This document shows positions 47,445 through 58,900 of a DNA stretch of 64,000 nt, piece after piece. The stretch's first letter is position 1. Each line of letters opens with the position of its first letter. The DNA comes from Cornus controversa (lineage: Eukaryota > Streptophyta > Magnoliopsida > Cornales > Cornaceae). Under the pieces are notes generated by a model that did no database searches, had not been told where the DNA came from, and saw nothing but the letters and a program-made list of their open reading frames with translations. A program made the position numbers and the translations under genes. Location: positions 118,857,033 to 118,921,032 of the forward strand of contig CM048845.1 in NCBI GenBank assembly GCA_026545225.1, written 5' to 3'.

Positions 47445-50400
47445 ATGGCAGAGTCCTGTATTGCAAGTGCGAGATATACTTATTTACATGATGTCAAAAA
47501 ACGGCCTCTTGAAGCAATCGACACACACCATATTGTAGTTCGAAAGAGCTTTGTGAAGGGGTTCGTCGTATACCTATGCGCTATTTTTCTTATAACTAAT
47601 GCCTCCTTTCTCTTTTTGCTGAAGGTATATGTGATTGTCTCTGCTGATTTTTTTATCTTCACTTGTAGTACATTCCAACCACCTATATAATATAATCATA
47701 CCCATACTCTCACACACTCCATTTTCATCATCACCATCATTACCTTCGGTAGGTCAACATTTACTCGTTTGCCCATAATCTAGTGAAACTGGGCTCATTT
47801 GGGAGCTGTCTTTTTCTCATTTTGTGTTGATGTATTAGCATCAACACAAAAAAAAAAAAGGATTTTTTTTTATAGTTATATTTAGAATTTCATCCTCATT
47901 GTTACTCAGGAAAATTAATTTGACGATACCTCAAGCCTTTTGACATACATATTTTTTTGTAAATTATATTGATAAACAGAAACATGAAATGAAGGAAGAA
48001 TATTTAAATTATCAGGGACCTATAACATCCAAGAGTTCTACATGAAATAAATACTTGTTATATATTTTTAAAGTTATTATATCATAAGTTATAAAAAGAC
48101 ATTAGTTATGTGTAAATTGTAGTAATATCTGACATGATGACTTTGTAATCAACAGGACAAATCAATTATCTTCCTTTTGTGGAGCATACTTTTAAGTGGA
48201 TTCATTGTCAAACAATTCATTCGGAAGCCCATTGAGAAAGGTGAGAATCTGGAAAACAGGCTCTCTCTTTTGACAATACTTGTGCATATTAAATTTAACT
48301 GGATCATCTTAATTTATTGTGTACTGGTTTGTCACATGTTCTCCTTGTCTAGGATTTTCTTATTTTAATACAAGAAAGTGTAGAAGCTGGTTGGAGTGTT
48401 GAGATTTTGGAGTCAATTTCCTGTCAAGAATTGGCATTGTCTAAATTCTATTGACCACCTATGACTAAAGTTGTCTGGTACCAATTTGGGCATTCAAATT
48501 AGTCTTATCTTTATCTGCTCCAAAATTCTGCGGAAGTATAACCCGCACTGGTAGTATAGTGGTAAGGGGCTAACCTGGGGTGAACTGTAAGCTCGGACTT
48601 TTTGGGTTCGACTCTTGCATGATGCAAACACCCAAACTTCACCGATATGTGTGCTTTGCGGGTATTTGCACATATCCGGGGTTTACCTTGTAGTCCCATG
48701 TACCAAAGGTCACCAGGTTGGAAGAGTTGCATGTTTTTTTTTTTTTAAAAGAAAGTCTGCAGAAGTACATTTGTATTGTGCTTTTTTGTCTTTGGACTTG
48801 TTACAAAGTTATTATTTCCTGAGTGTTAAGTACTTTAGGATGCATTGCTCAACAACCCATGGTGTTTTGTTTAAAATATATATGTCCAATACATTTTTAG
48901 TTGACTAATGAAGATTACTTTGTTATTCTTCCAAATAACACATTCAGAAGGACACATAAACATCATTCGTGTTACTTGGACTCTCTAATTTCCTTCAACA
49001 TACCTGTATTGACCCGGCACGACATTGATATAGGTATGGGATCTGTGTTTGGAACTTGTATTCATATCAGATACCTGGATTCTCTAATTGTGATGATGGA
49101 AGAAGTAAAATACATTCATGATAGCAAAAAAAAGGTTTTTCACTTATGAGATAGATGGAATTTTTTCTCACCGTATTTCATTTAATTCAAATCATCATTC
49201 AGTACGTTTTCAAAGAATAATGGTATCATGCATTAACACTTTTATGCAGTATATTATGTATTAAGTGTAGAAGATGCGTCCCCATACCTGTATCCAACTT
49301 TGGAACACATTTCAATTCGAGTCCTTGTATACTAAAATTTGGGTTTTAGGGAGGTCCAACACTTCAACACATAGCCGACATAGTCGCACCAGATACATGT
49401 ACATGAGTCCATGTAACATAGTACATCATTAAAATAAATAATATATATGAAAGCATTTAACTATTTATTGTCTTACTTTGTAAAGTTTTTTTATTCTTTC
49501 AGGAACGTAGAACTATAAAGTAATTTCTTTTTATTTGCTACAAATTGTAAATATTATGGTGGTTGCTTTTCATCTTTGAAATGTGGGGCTTATGTTAAAA
49601 AGTCTTTGCAATGTGGGATTTATAAACAGTATCCATCTAGATAATATTCTCTGGTTTAAGTCATTGAATAAAAAGATTGGGCCGCGGAGGAGGAGGGCTG
49701 TAATGTGATTTATTTATTTATTTTGTTGAGTAGAGAGCTGTAAATTGTAGCCTATTGTCAAATTCTAGTCTGGACACCTAGGATCCTTCTAATCGCCGAA
49801 GTGTTGGTTGCCTGGACCATTCCATGCCAGGAACTTTTGAGCTTTTCAAAACATGGTTTATATGTTTGTTTTATACTGGGCCTTCATCTAAATATTTATT
49901 AACTTAGATAAGTAACTAAAATGCATTTTGAATTTTAGAAGTAGATATTGAACTCAAACCCAACATTATAATTTGACTCGCCATCTCTTATATTTTTATC
50001 TTCTTGTTCAATCGCTTATTTTTATTTTTTTCATTTTTTTTTTTTGCTTAAAAATTCCGTTTTAATTTTTAATCACCTCTTGGAACTCTGTCGATCATCA
50101 TTAGTGCATTTATACTGTTCTAACTCTCATTTTCTTCTTCAAACTATTGCTTCTTGATTTAGGAGACTTGCACAAATATTCTTTCCTGTTCCTTAAGTTT
50201 TTTTAAAATGATAGATTCTTGAATGAAAAATATGTACCAAAGGATTTTCATATTGTTCCGAGTCAGTACCTGGGCTCACCTGGGTAACCCAATGGTCTGG
50301 GTTCATTGCCTAAGGTTGCCTAGGCTATCTGGCAACTATGTATCTTACTAATGTATTGTATTAAAACAAGTCTTTTATATATTACAATTTACAAATAATA

Positions 50401-51888
50401 AATTCTTTTTCTTTTTAATTAGATCCTTGCAATTAAAGAATAACACGCTTCTTACTTTAAGTTTACCGTGAGCTGTATGTTCCATAAGATGTGTGGTATT
50501 TTATGGGGAGAGATTGTTGTTATTGTTAAGTTCCGCACGTCTTTTGCCCTTTTTCCCATTTTATCCAAAAATGAAAAGCTAGCATAGAATACTGCATGTA
50601 TTGTTTCATTTTGGGAAAGCATTTTTGAAATATTAAACTTTGTTTTGTGTTGTGATGTTTCAGAGTCTGTCATAATTTTCCCAGCTTTTGGAGTCCAACT
50701 TGAAACTCAGTATGGAAGGTACTTCTTAGCATTGTCATGTGTGAGAATTTTCAATTCATTGGGGAAGTGAATTTAACTAACTACTATTTGCAAATTCATG
50801 TCATGGAGTATCCTGCTAAATAAGGAAAAGTCGGTTAGGGGGCATAGCATGCTTATTTTGAATATCATTTGATGTTCAGAACAGATTTGGAAGGGTAACA
50901 TTTAGTACAGATGCCTCCAAATCTTAGAAAGTTTTTGTTCACTATAGAATTAGAACGACCATGAGTTCCTTTGTGTATGAAATTCATATATAGTATCACA
51001 TGAGGACTATCTGCTGTAGAAATATATTGAATTTGGCATTGAGTAGACTTCCGTAGGTTTTTCTTTTCTTTGGGCTTGCCTGTCATTTTTGGTAATGAAG
51101 TTAATTCTTCTGCAGCAAATTTATCAGCTACACTCTCCCTGCCCTATCTGTTATTTAAGACCTAACAATCTCCCAATCTTTCTACCCTAACAAAAATATG
51201 GCAAACCTTGCCTTGGCCCTTCCAGCTGACTTAGCAATGGCTGAGCAGTTCATATTTGGATCTCCTGTGTACTGTCAATTTCAAAGATCATGAAAGACTA
51301 GAATCATTGTTTTGTATTTTTGTATTTTTTTTTTCTTTTTGCCTTTTCTGATTTCCTAATAGGACCTCTCTCTCTCTCTCTTTTTTTTTTTCTTTTTTTC
51401 CCCCTCTATTTGTTTATACAGTGGGAGAACAATTCGCCGCTTTGTTCCTATTGACAAAATTTTGAAACCTGTGCTGAATGAGTGTGTGACCCCAGTTACT
51501 TGTTACTGGTGCTTGTCTCTGATTGTACGTGGGGAAGAAGAACTTATGTTAGTTTTCAAGGTAAAAATGATCTTGTTTCAAATGCACATTCTATACTTGT
51601 CAGGATATTCTGTTTGATGGGTGTAACTTGACAATAAAGAGATACAACTTGGTGGACGTTGTGGGTTGTACATGATGATTTATTATTGCCTATTAAAAGA
51701 TGAAGCAAATTATATGGAGAACCATTGTTGGTTCCTCTTTCTTTTTAAAGTTTATTCCATGTTTCTACTGGCTTACAAGGTTTGATCATTTACAGGAATT
51801 ACGGCCGCCTGTGAAAATGTTAGTACCCATCTGGAAGGCTTTGTGTGCTGCCACTGATTGTCTAGAAACCGGAGAATCAGTTACATAA
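47445..51888 (+). CDS. PIGH: PIG-H, GPI-GlcNAc transferase subunit, complete
   Basis: PIG-H is a subunit of the ER complex that transfers GlcNAc from UDP-GlcNAc to phosphatidylinositol, the first step of GPI-anchor synthesis. Exons: 47445-47624, 48156-48240, 50664-50718, 51422-51560 and 51796-51888, in phase with GT-AG sites, 552 nt or 183 residues, close to the family length. Two membrane segments lie at about 38-60 (FVVYLCAIFLITNASFLFLL) and 64-80 (IFLLWSILLSGFIV), followed by the PIG-H domain: ESVIIFPAFGVQLETQYGSG, RTIRRFVPIDKILKPVL, ECVTPVTCYW, GEEELMLVFKELRPPVKMLV and PIWKALCAATD. The start ATG is supported by its conservation in two duplicated copies upstream. Intron 2 is 2.4 kb and holds a SINE and a dispersed repeat. 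It converges with MLH3. Confidence 0.95.
48539..48755 (+). mobile_element. tRNA-derived SINE with target duplication
   Basis: The 5' end resembles a tRNA gene: A-box-like tagtatagtggtaagggg at about 48551 and B box gggttcgactc at 48603. A tRNA-unrelated body and a T-rich then A-rich tail (48734-48750) follow. TCTGCGGAAGTA (48527-48538) and TCTGCAGAAGTA (48756-48767) form a 12-bp target duplication with one mismatch. It sits in PIG-H intron 2, same strand as the gene. It differs from the plant Au SINE. Confidence 0.85.
49005..49430. repeat. Dispersed repeat family copy in PIG-H intron 2
   Basis: Shares an ordered set of words with 32135-32520 and 20085-20330: cctgtattgacccggcacga, ataggtatgggatctgtg, gatgatggaagaag, catgatagcaaaaaa, tgagatagatgg and finally gagtccatgtaacatag. 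Confidence 0.65.
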
Positions 51889-52974
51889 GATGGTGAATGG
51901 TGTTGAACTAGATTTGAATCAAGAACTATGATGCAGAGCAATCCAATTTGTCATTGTACCTGATGCAACACAGCTATGGAATGAGTTGAAGTGATACCTC
52001 CTCTATCTTAAGGATTGATTGATTGATTGTGTACCGTAACGTGCATTTGATATGTTAAAAGGGGGTAAAATGCACAAAATGTACTTCGCAATGTCTTTTC
52101 CAGGATGTCTCCCACCCCCATTGCTCTAAAAAATGTAACATGAATTCATGATAAAACATTAGGTTCTCGGTTCGTGATGGGATTAGACATGAAATGAAAT
52201 ATATTTAAAATGAAGAAGAGCATTAATTTGTATTTCAGAATTACCATATAAGTCTCAATGAAATGTCTAAATTTAGATTCATTTCGAGCCTCATTCTTTT
52301 AACCATAAAAAGAAAATGTGGCATAGTTTGATATGGCTAGGGTGCAAGTCCATTATTTTGATTAGGATAGGTTATCAGAGCCTTGAACACTGTCATCTTA
52401 TAACATTGAAATACACAAGCAGCCAGATTTATTTCTATCATGCTAGGACATTTCACTGGGGTTGAACATCCACTTAGTTCGCTCATTGTGGAACTAGAGC
52501 TACCAATAGCTTGGTGAACCAGTGGCCTTCTGGAAACATGTTCCTCCACCTGCTCGCTATACCATAAATACAGACGCGGGATAAAAGAAAAAAGTCAAGT
52601 GCAGATATCTCTGTCGAGCCATAGACCCCTTTTTAGTTAAAATTCACCATAGTTGAACACTTCAACCTACAGTCAGTAATATCCTCAAACAGATTTTCTT
52701 CACCATTACTAAAAATGAATATTTGCAATAGAAAAAAGTCATTACACTGTCAAAATGCTGATGTTGCTTTGTATACTGGCCAGGACGGAGAACCAATGTA
52801 TTAATGGTACTTATGGGAACTACACACGAGGAATTATTTTTTTTATTTTTTATTTTGTTCCCTTTTTTTGGACTTAATGAGAATGAATTCTAAAGAATGA
52901 TTTTACAGTGGAAGTATGTGTTAAAAATACAAGCATACACGGATAATACCACAGAGATCCTGGATGGCTTCTAT
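51889..52974. other. Convergent 3' intergenic region, PIG-H/MLH3
   Basis: This holds the 3' UTRs of PIG-H (plus) and MLH3 (minus), which face each other. I see no gene or structured repeat. Confidence 0.6.
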
Positions 52975-55900
52975 TCAACACTCATCTCCAGAAGAGCTTA
53001 AACGTTGTGCCGCACGTTCTACAGTGAGTTTATGTCGATGTAACCCATGCCACAGCTCATTCGTATCACCATTCTCCAATCCAAGCTTCCTTATCTGGTC
53101 ATGCAATGCCCCCAAATTGACAAGAGGAACAGTTGTTGGTCGCCCATGAGCACACTGCAGAGAAAATTCCACACAATTATTCAATAAGTCCTCTCTCTCT
53201 ACCTGTACAGTCAAATCCACAAAAATGACTAAGACGTCATCAACTCACTTGGAAACACAATGAGGTCAGCTTCAGCTCTTCAACAAGGAGAGAACATTCG
53301 GAAGGTAGCAACGTGTCCCCGAACATGATTGCACCTAAATAGTGAAACTAATAAGCAAAGTAACCATTTTCTTTTGTAAATCTGAAAAAGAACTACGTAT
53401 CACCAAATACACATGAAATTTGAAATGCTCCATGTGAAGTGCTAGTCACATGCAATGTTTAAGCTACATACAAACCATTTAATGTGACAAATCAATACTA
53501 AATTCACTTGCTCATTTTTCCAGCAATTATTTTTCATTGAGATGCGGATGACATACCTCTGCATGCTTTGAAACTAAGGATCCGAAGAACAGATGGTGGT
53601 ATTGTTGATGATCCATCAGTATCAGCCAGCTGAGGTTGTAATACAATTTAGAGTTAGTAAAAACATCAAATATGATATATAGAGGATAAAAAAGGATCCC
53701 TGGAAGAAAAGAAAAGATTTAGATAACAATAGAAAAGTCCAAAATTTCAGGACAACTCAAGGAAATGAAACAGAAAGCTCCACATCACCTGTTGAAGAAA
53801 TTCTAGAAGATCTATTTCACTTAAATTGACTCCCAATATACATGGAACCTGCATGTCCGCTAAAGAGAATTATTATGTCTAGTAATCATGATGAAATGGC
53901 TGACAAATTATGGGCAGACAGAACTGAAACACAAAAGAATACAAAACAAATTTCAATAAAATTTCAGAAAATGGCTGCCCAAGCAACATAATGCAACAAC
54001 AAAAGGTAGGATGGAGATATGATCCCTGAATGTCTATATGGTTTGTATGTCTTGAGAAGGTTTAAATAAATATACCACGGTAAGGAACCTTCATCGGATT
54101 TGATTCAATGTATTTGCATGCATGAGCACACGTGCACGCATAGCCTAAATGCATATCTTATTTTATTGCCATTTAAAGAAATTGATTGGTCAACATTACT
54201 TGAAAGGGAGCAACAAGAAGTTTTCTAGCAATAACATTTCCTTCACATGTATGTATATGTAACTAGATAATGGACAATTGGGAAGGTCAAAGGTGACTGA
54301 GCAGCTGATTTCAGCTTGCAAAAGGATTTGAATGCCTAAGTTACAACAACAACCAAAAAAAAAAAGGGATGGTGCTTTACCGCCAGGAGTGTGACAACAG
54401 ATGGCTGCCTGTGTAGAAGGTTCAAATTCCTGTAGAAAAAAAGAATTAGATAAACAAGGAAATTCCCAGCTAGTATATTAATTATGTAACAAGGACATTC
54501 CACATTCACGTATTCTATAGGTGTTATCAGCACAAATACTGCTTCAGTTATAGCCACTCATAACATACTTCATATCATTCTCAGGTCATTTTAATGGATA
54601 ACAACCCCCGAATTTGTTTCTTAGTACATAGATCATGAATAGGACTTCAACATTTGCCAAATGGTGAGACAGGAATTACTTCTTGAAGGACCTTGAATCA
54701 CGAGCATGAATGTTGCAGATCCAACCCCAATTTTGAACTTGCTCAGCATAATTGTGCAGTAACTGATAGCCAATCTCATGCAGGACCTGTTATGACATGT
54801 TTGAAGACAATGAAAATCAATACTGAAAGAGCTCGAGAATTTCAGAAACATGTAGAACTTAAAGCAGCTTTAGTGCCATAATCAGACCATGCCATATTGC
54901 ATGAAATGTACATACCAACTCTTGTTCCGCATCCAGATAGGTAATTGTCTTCATTTCTCCAGATAGCACCTAAGAATTTTACTAGTCTTCTGAGACAACT
55001 TGATTATCAATTAAAAAAATAATAATAAATTAAATTTACAAAAGCATTTACCTTGTGACGCAGTTCTTCCAGTCGGATCCTTTCATCAGCGGCATGCTGT
55101 AAGAGACAACCACTGCCAAAAGTCATAAATATAGCCAAATGCCTGCAGCAGGCTGCAGCAACTCAACCATGTGTATATGTTTCTATGTGTGCACATGCAT
55201 TTTCACATACGGAAAAGTAAGCCCACAAAGGTTCGGACAGGTGTTTACACATACAAATATGTTTTTCTAGGCATATTTGTATGTCTGAAAGCTCTTTTTT
55301 TATTAATGCTGATGTCAATTCCCAGTTACAAATTCTCATACAAGAAACTTTTGTCAGGATCAATGTCTCCGGTGCCCTTTTAAGACTCCAGACTCTTACA
55401 CAAATGTGATGCAATAATGGGTCAAATGCATGCATAATTTACGATGCGAATGTCAACTTAGATGCAAACATAAAAATATCGTTTAGCAAGCATCACAATT
55501 CAATGTCATCAAGAAATAGAAAAAATAGAAGCTGCATCTTAAGAAAATAAATAGAAAAATAAACGTGCACAGACCTGGTCGATAATAGCAAGTACTTCAC
55601 CGGCCACAACTGGAATGAATTTCTTATCCACCTGTTGCAGAACTTTGGCCTTTTCCAGACAATTCTTGTTGATAGATTCAGGAACTAATGAGTCACCAGA
55701 AAGGTGCAAGAGCCCAGAAAAGATGTTAAGTATAGAATCCTGGTTGTGAAGGTTTTGTGATCTGTCTCCATTCTGTATAATGAAGGAAGATTAAAAACCA
55801 CAAATTTTGTAACTTAAGGAACCCAATTTCTTATAGTGAACTGCAATAGTAGCAAAATATATCATTTGAAACTGTTAAGGGAGGCAATTCTAAGGTACTC

Positions 55901-58900
55901 AACTGATATGCGTGGACAGCTGTTTCGCCATTTTAGCCCAGAATCCAATGAATCCTGAAATTCCTTTGATGCATCTGAAGGATGAGATGGCATGGAATAA
56001 GAAGCATATCATCGTCATGGGCATGATAAAGGTATTCAGAGGTAAGCTAATAGGCACAAGCTGTGTGCAAATAATGGAAAATAATTTTAAAAGACAAGAT
56101 AAACTTGAATTCTATGTCTTTGTTCGATCATTCATAACTACTTCTATATCATAAGAAAACTTAGGGGTCCAGAGTAGAAAAAGTTCCATCAGAGATTGTA
56201 AAATCAACAATTCAATTTCTGATCCTTGATTACGCCGATGCAAAAATACTATATAGACATCTGCCTATAAAACCTGTTAAGTTATTCCATTAACCAATGA
56301 GTACAAGTTTTCCCTATAAATAACAAAAGAATTACCTTGAGCTGAATCCTTATAGTAAATGTCAAGACCTTGGGACTTCTTTTGCATTTCACAATTTGGA
56401 ATCTCAATCACATCTACTGTTTCTTTTCTATCTGGTCTGCACAAACAGTAGTGAATGAAGTTAGCATTTTTACAGTGGATATGGAGATACAAAGGTTAAA
56501 ATACCTGTTAAAGAATGATAAATCTTCCACAGGACTTGGTTTAGAATGTAGATGGCTCACAACAGATGACAGTTGTGAACGCTTCAACTCACTAGTTTCT
56601 GCACAACATACAGGTATATCAGTTAGCCTCCAATTTCATACCTTCTATAAGTCCTACAAACAGTTTGTGTTTTAAGGAAAACCTTGTGAAGTAGAGGCAT
56701 CAAGGATGGTCTGATTGTTTAAGGCAAAAAATTTCTTCTTGCCTCTGTAAAATGGAGGAGCTGAATGGCTTCTTCTTGGCCTTATTTTACGAACAGAATT
56801 TTCTTTTTCGTATATAATCTGATCCCTTTGGTTTTCAACCTTTTCTTGGTAAACTGACGAAGGAATGTGGTCTGATGGTACTGAATAATTCTTAGCACTA
56901 TTGTTGCCGTGGGAGTCTAAACATAACCGCTCTGTTTCATTAGCAAACATATCAGAACACTTGGGAAGAAAAACATCATCTACAATATGCCCTTCGAGAA
57001 ATCTGCAAATATCTTCCTTGGAACCAGCATTACGCTTTCTATCAGACAAAATGTCTGTACAATTTGACGCAGACCAATATTCTTGGCTAGAGCTATTTCG
57101 CATACCATCATAAATATACATGCAGTCCTTCCCTACTCTATCTGCCCAAAAGTTATATCTAGAGTTGTTATCACATCTAATGGGCCTTTTAAGTGTATTC
57201 TTAACCATGAAATGTTCCACATCACGAGATTTAGTCCTAAATAAGGGAGAGGGCCATTCAGAATCAGAAGACCAATGACTTGAGCCAAATTTTCCAGTTT
57301 GCGTGACTGAGTCAGGTGGAAGGTCATTCTCTTCAGCAAGACACTCTCCACCAATTGGAAAGGACTTTTCTGAATCTCTTGACAAGAAGTCCAAACCCAT
57401 ATGCATGTCACATTTGGTTACAAGTTTGTGAGAGGACCAACCACTTGCTGCCTCCTCCTGCCATAGAGTCCCTGAACAGAAATCGAAGTCCTGGTAACCA
57501 TCATCAACTTCTCCAACATCAACACTATCATCAGAGTCAAGCCACTTCCGTTTGGTTCTGAAGCCATCAGTCTGGAACTCATATCCTCCATCACTCAAAA
57601 ATGAGGCCCCATCAGGTGGCAGGATTCTCCCTGAGGAGCAACTCTGCAGAAAGGGTTTTTTAAGAACATTACTGACCTTGTCTACATCATAAAAACAATC
57701 ACAAGATAATGAATTCCATGGAAATCCATTGCTCATGTCGGCACCAACATTAAGACGAGAATCCTCCCGTATGGAACCTATAATATTGTCAGCAAGTTCA
57801 TTGGACTTTTCCGTAGCAAAGAACTTATTCCCCAAGAAATCGTCTTTTGCAAAGAAAATATTATCATCAGATGCCCACAGGCTGTCACACTCTTGGTTTT
57901 CTGTCACTCTGCATTGGGCAGGAGATCCATCAAACGACTGGAATGGCTGGTAAGTTTGACTGACAAATCCTACCCCAGTTTGATGCTCTTCAAATTCTGT
58001 AGCATTTTCGTGAGACTTCCAAAATATGCTGTCCTTCATGTGACATTTATAGTCACTCTCTTCAGCTAGCGTCCCCGGGAGGGGGGAGGGAAGGCCACAA
58101 GAAGCCTGATGATTTTGGATCCTGCCTCTCTTCTTTGAAATTTCATAGTTTGCTGAAAAAATTGTCACAGAGAGAGAGAGAGAGAGAGAGCAACAAAGAG
58201 ATCTTCAGGTATGGGTGGGTGAAAACCAGAACACTTTTCTTTTTTCAGTTACAAGCATGCTATATAGACAGCATTCAAAAGATTATATTATTCTGCGAAG
58301 GTGGTGCTGTTTCTATTCAAATACCTTGAGGAATGCAACTGCTCAGACAACTAGACACAGTTCGCACTCGATTCATATTCGTATCAAAAAAATGTTGACT
58401 CTAAAAAAGAAAAATATGAATAATACCTTCTTCTGCTGATATCATATTGTCAGCTTCTTTCCACATATTACCTTTTCTTGATCTGTCAGTACCATGACTG
58501 TGGGATTCTCCTAAAAACACATCAACAAGTTATCACAAGTTTCAGAAACAAATTAATCAAAATTATGACAAAAGTCAGCAATACGTTTTTTCGTAAGTTT
58601 AGCAGTTTACCATAAATTGTATTTTCACTCCAAAACTGTGTGATGGTTTTCTCAATAAAAGTAAGTATGGGAATCCAATCCTGGAACCATAAAAAGAGAA
58701 AGAAGAGGATTCAGTGATTATCACAGATATTGTAGTCTCAAACTATTTTACAATAAAAGTACACCTAAATCAACCCAATTAGTAAGAAGCCCTGATGAAA
58801 AAAGAAAAAAAAAAGAAGAGAGAGAGAGAGAGAGAGAGAGGTGAAGAAAAGAAAAACAGGAAATAATAAGTGAATGGGGATAACTAAGCTTTAATATGGC

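Noticed and set aside
48541-48620. Possible tRNA gene
   Set aside because: Although A and B boxes are present, no acceptor stem pairs, and the target duplication and tail show it is a SINE.
57133-57411. Open frames on either strand inside the large MLH3 exon
   Set aside because: Overlapped by the 490-codon MLH3 frame, which connects in phase to conserved exons on both sides.
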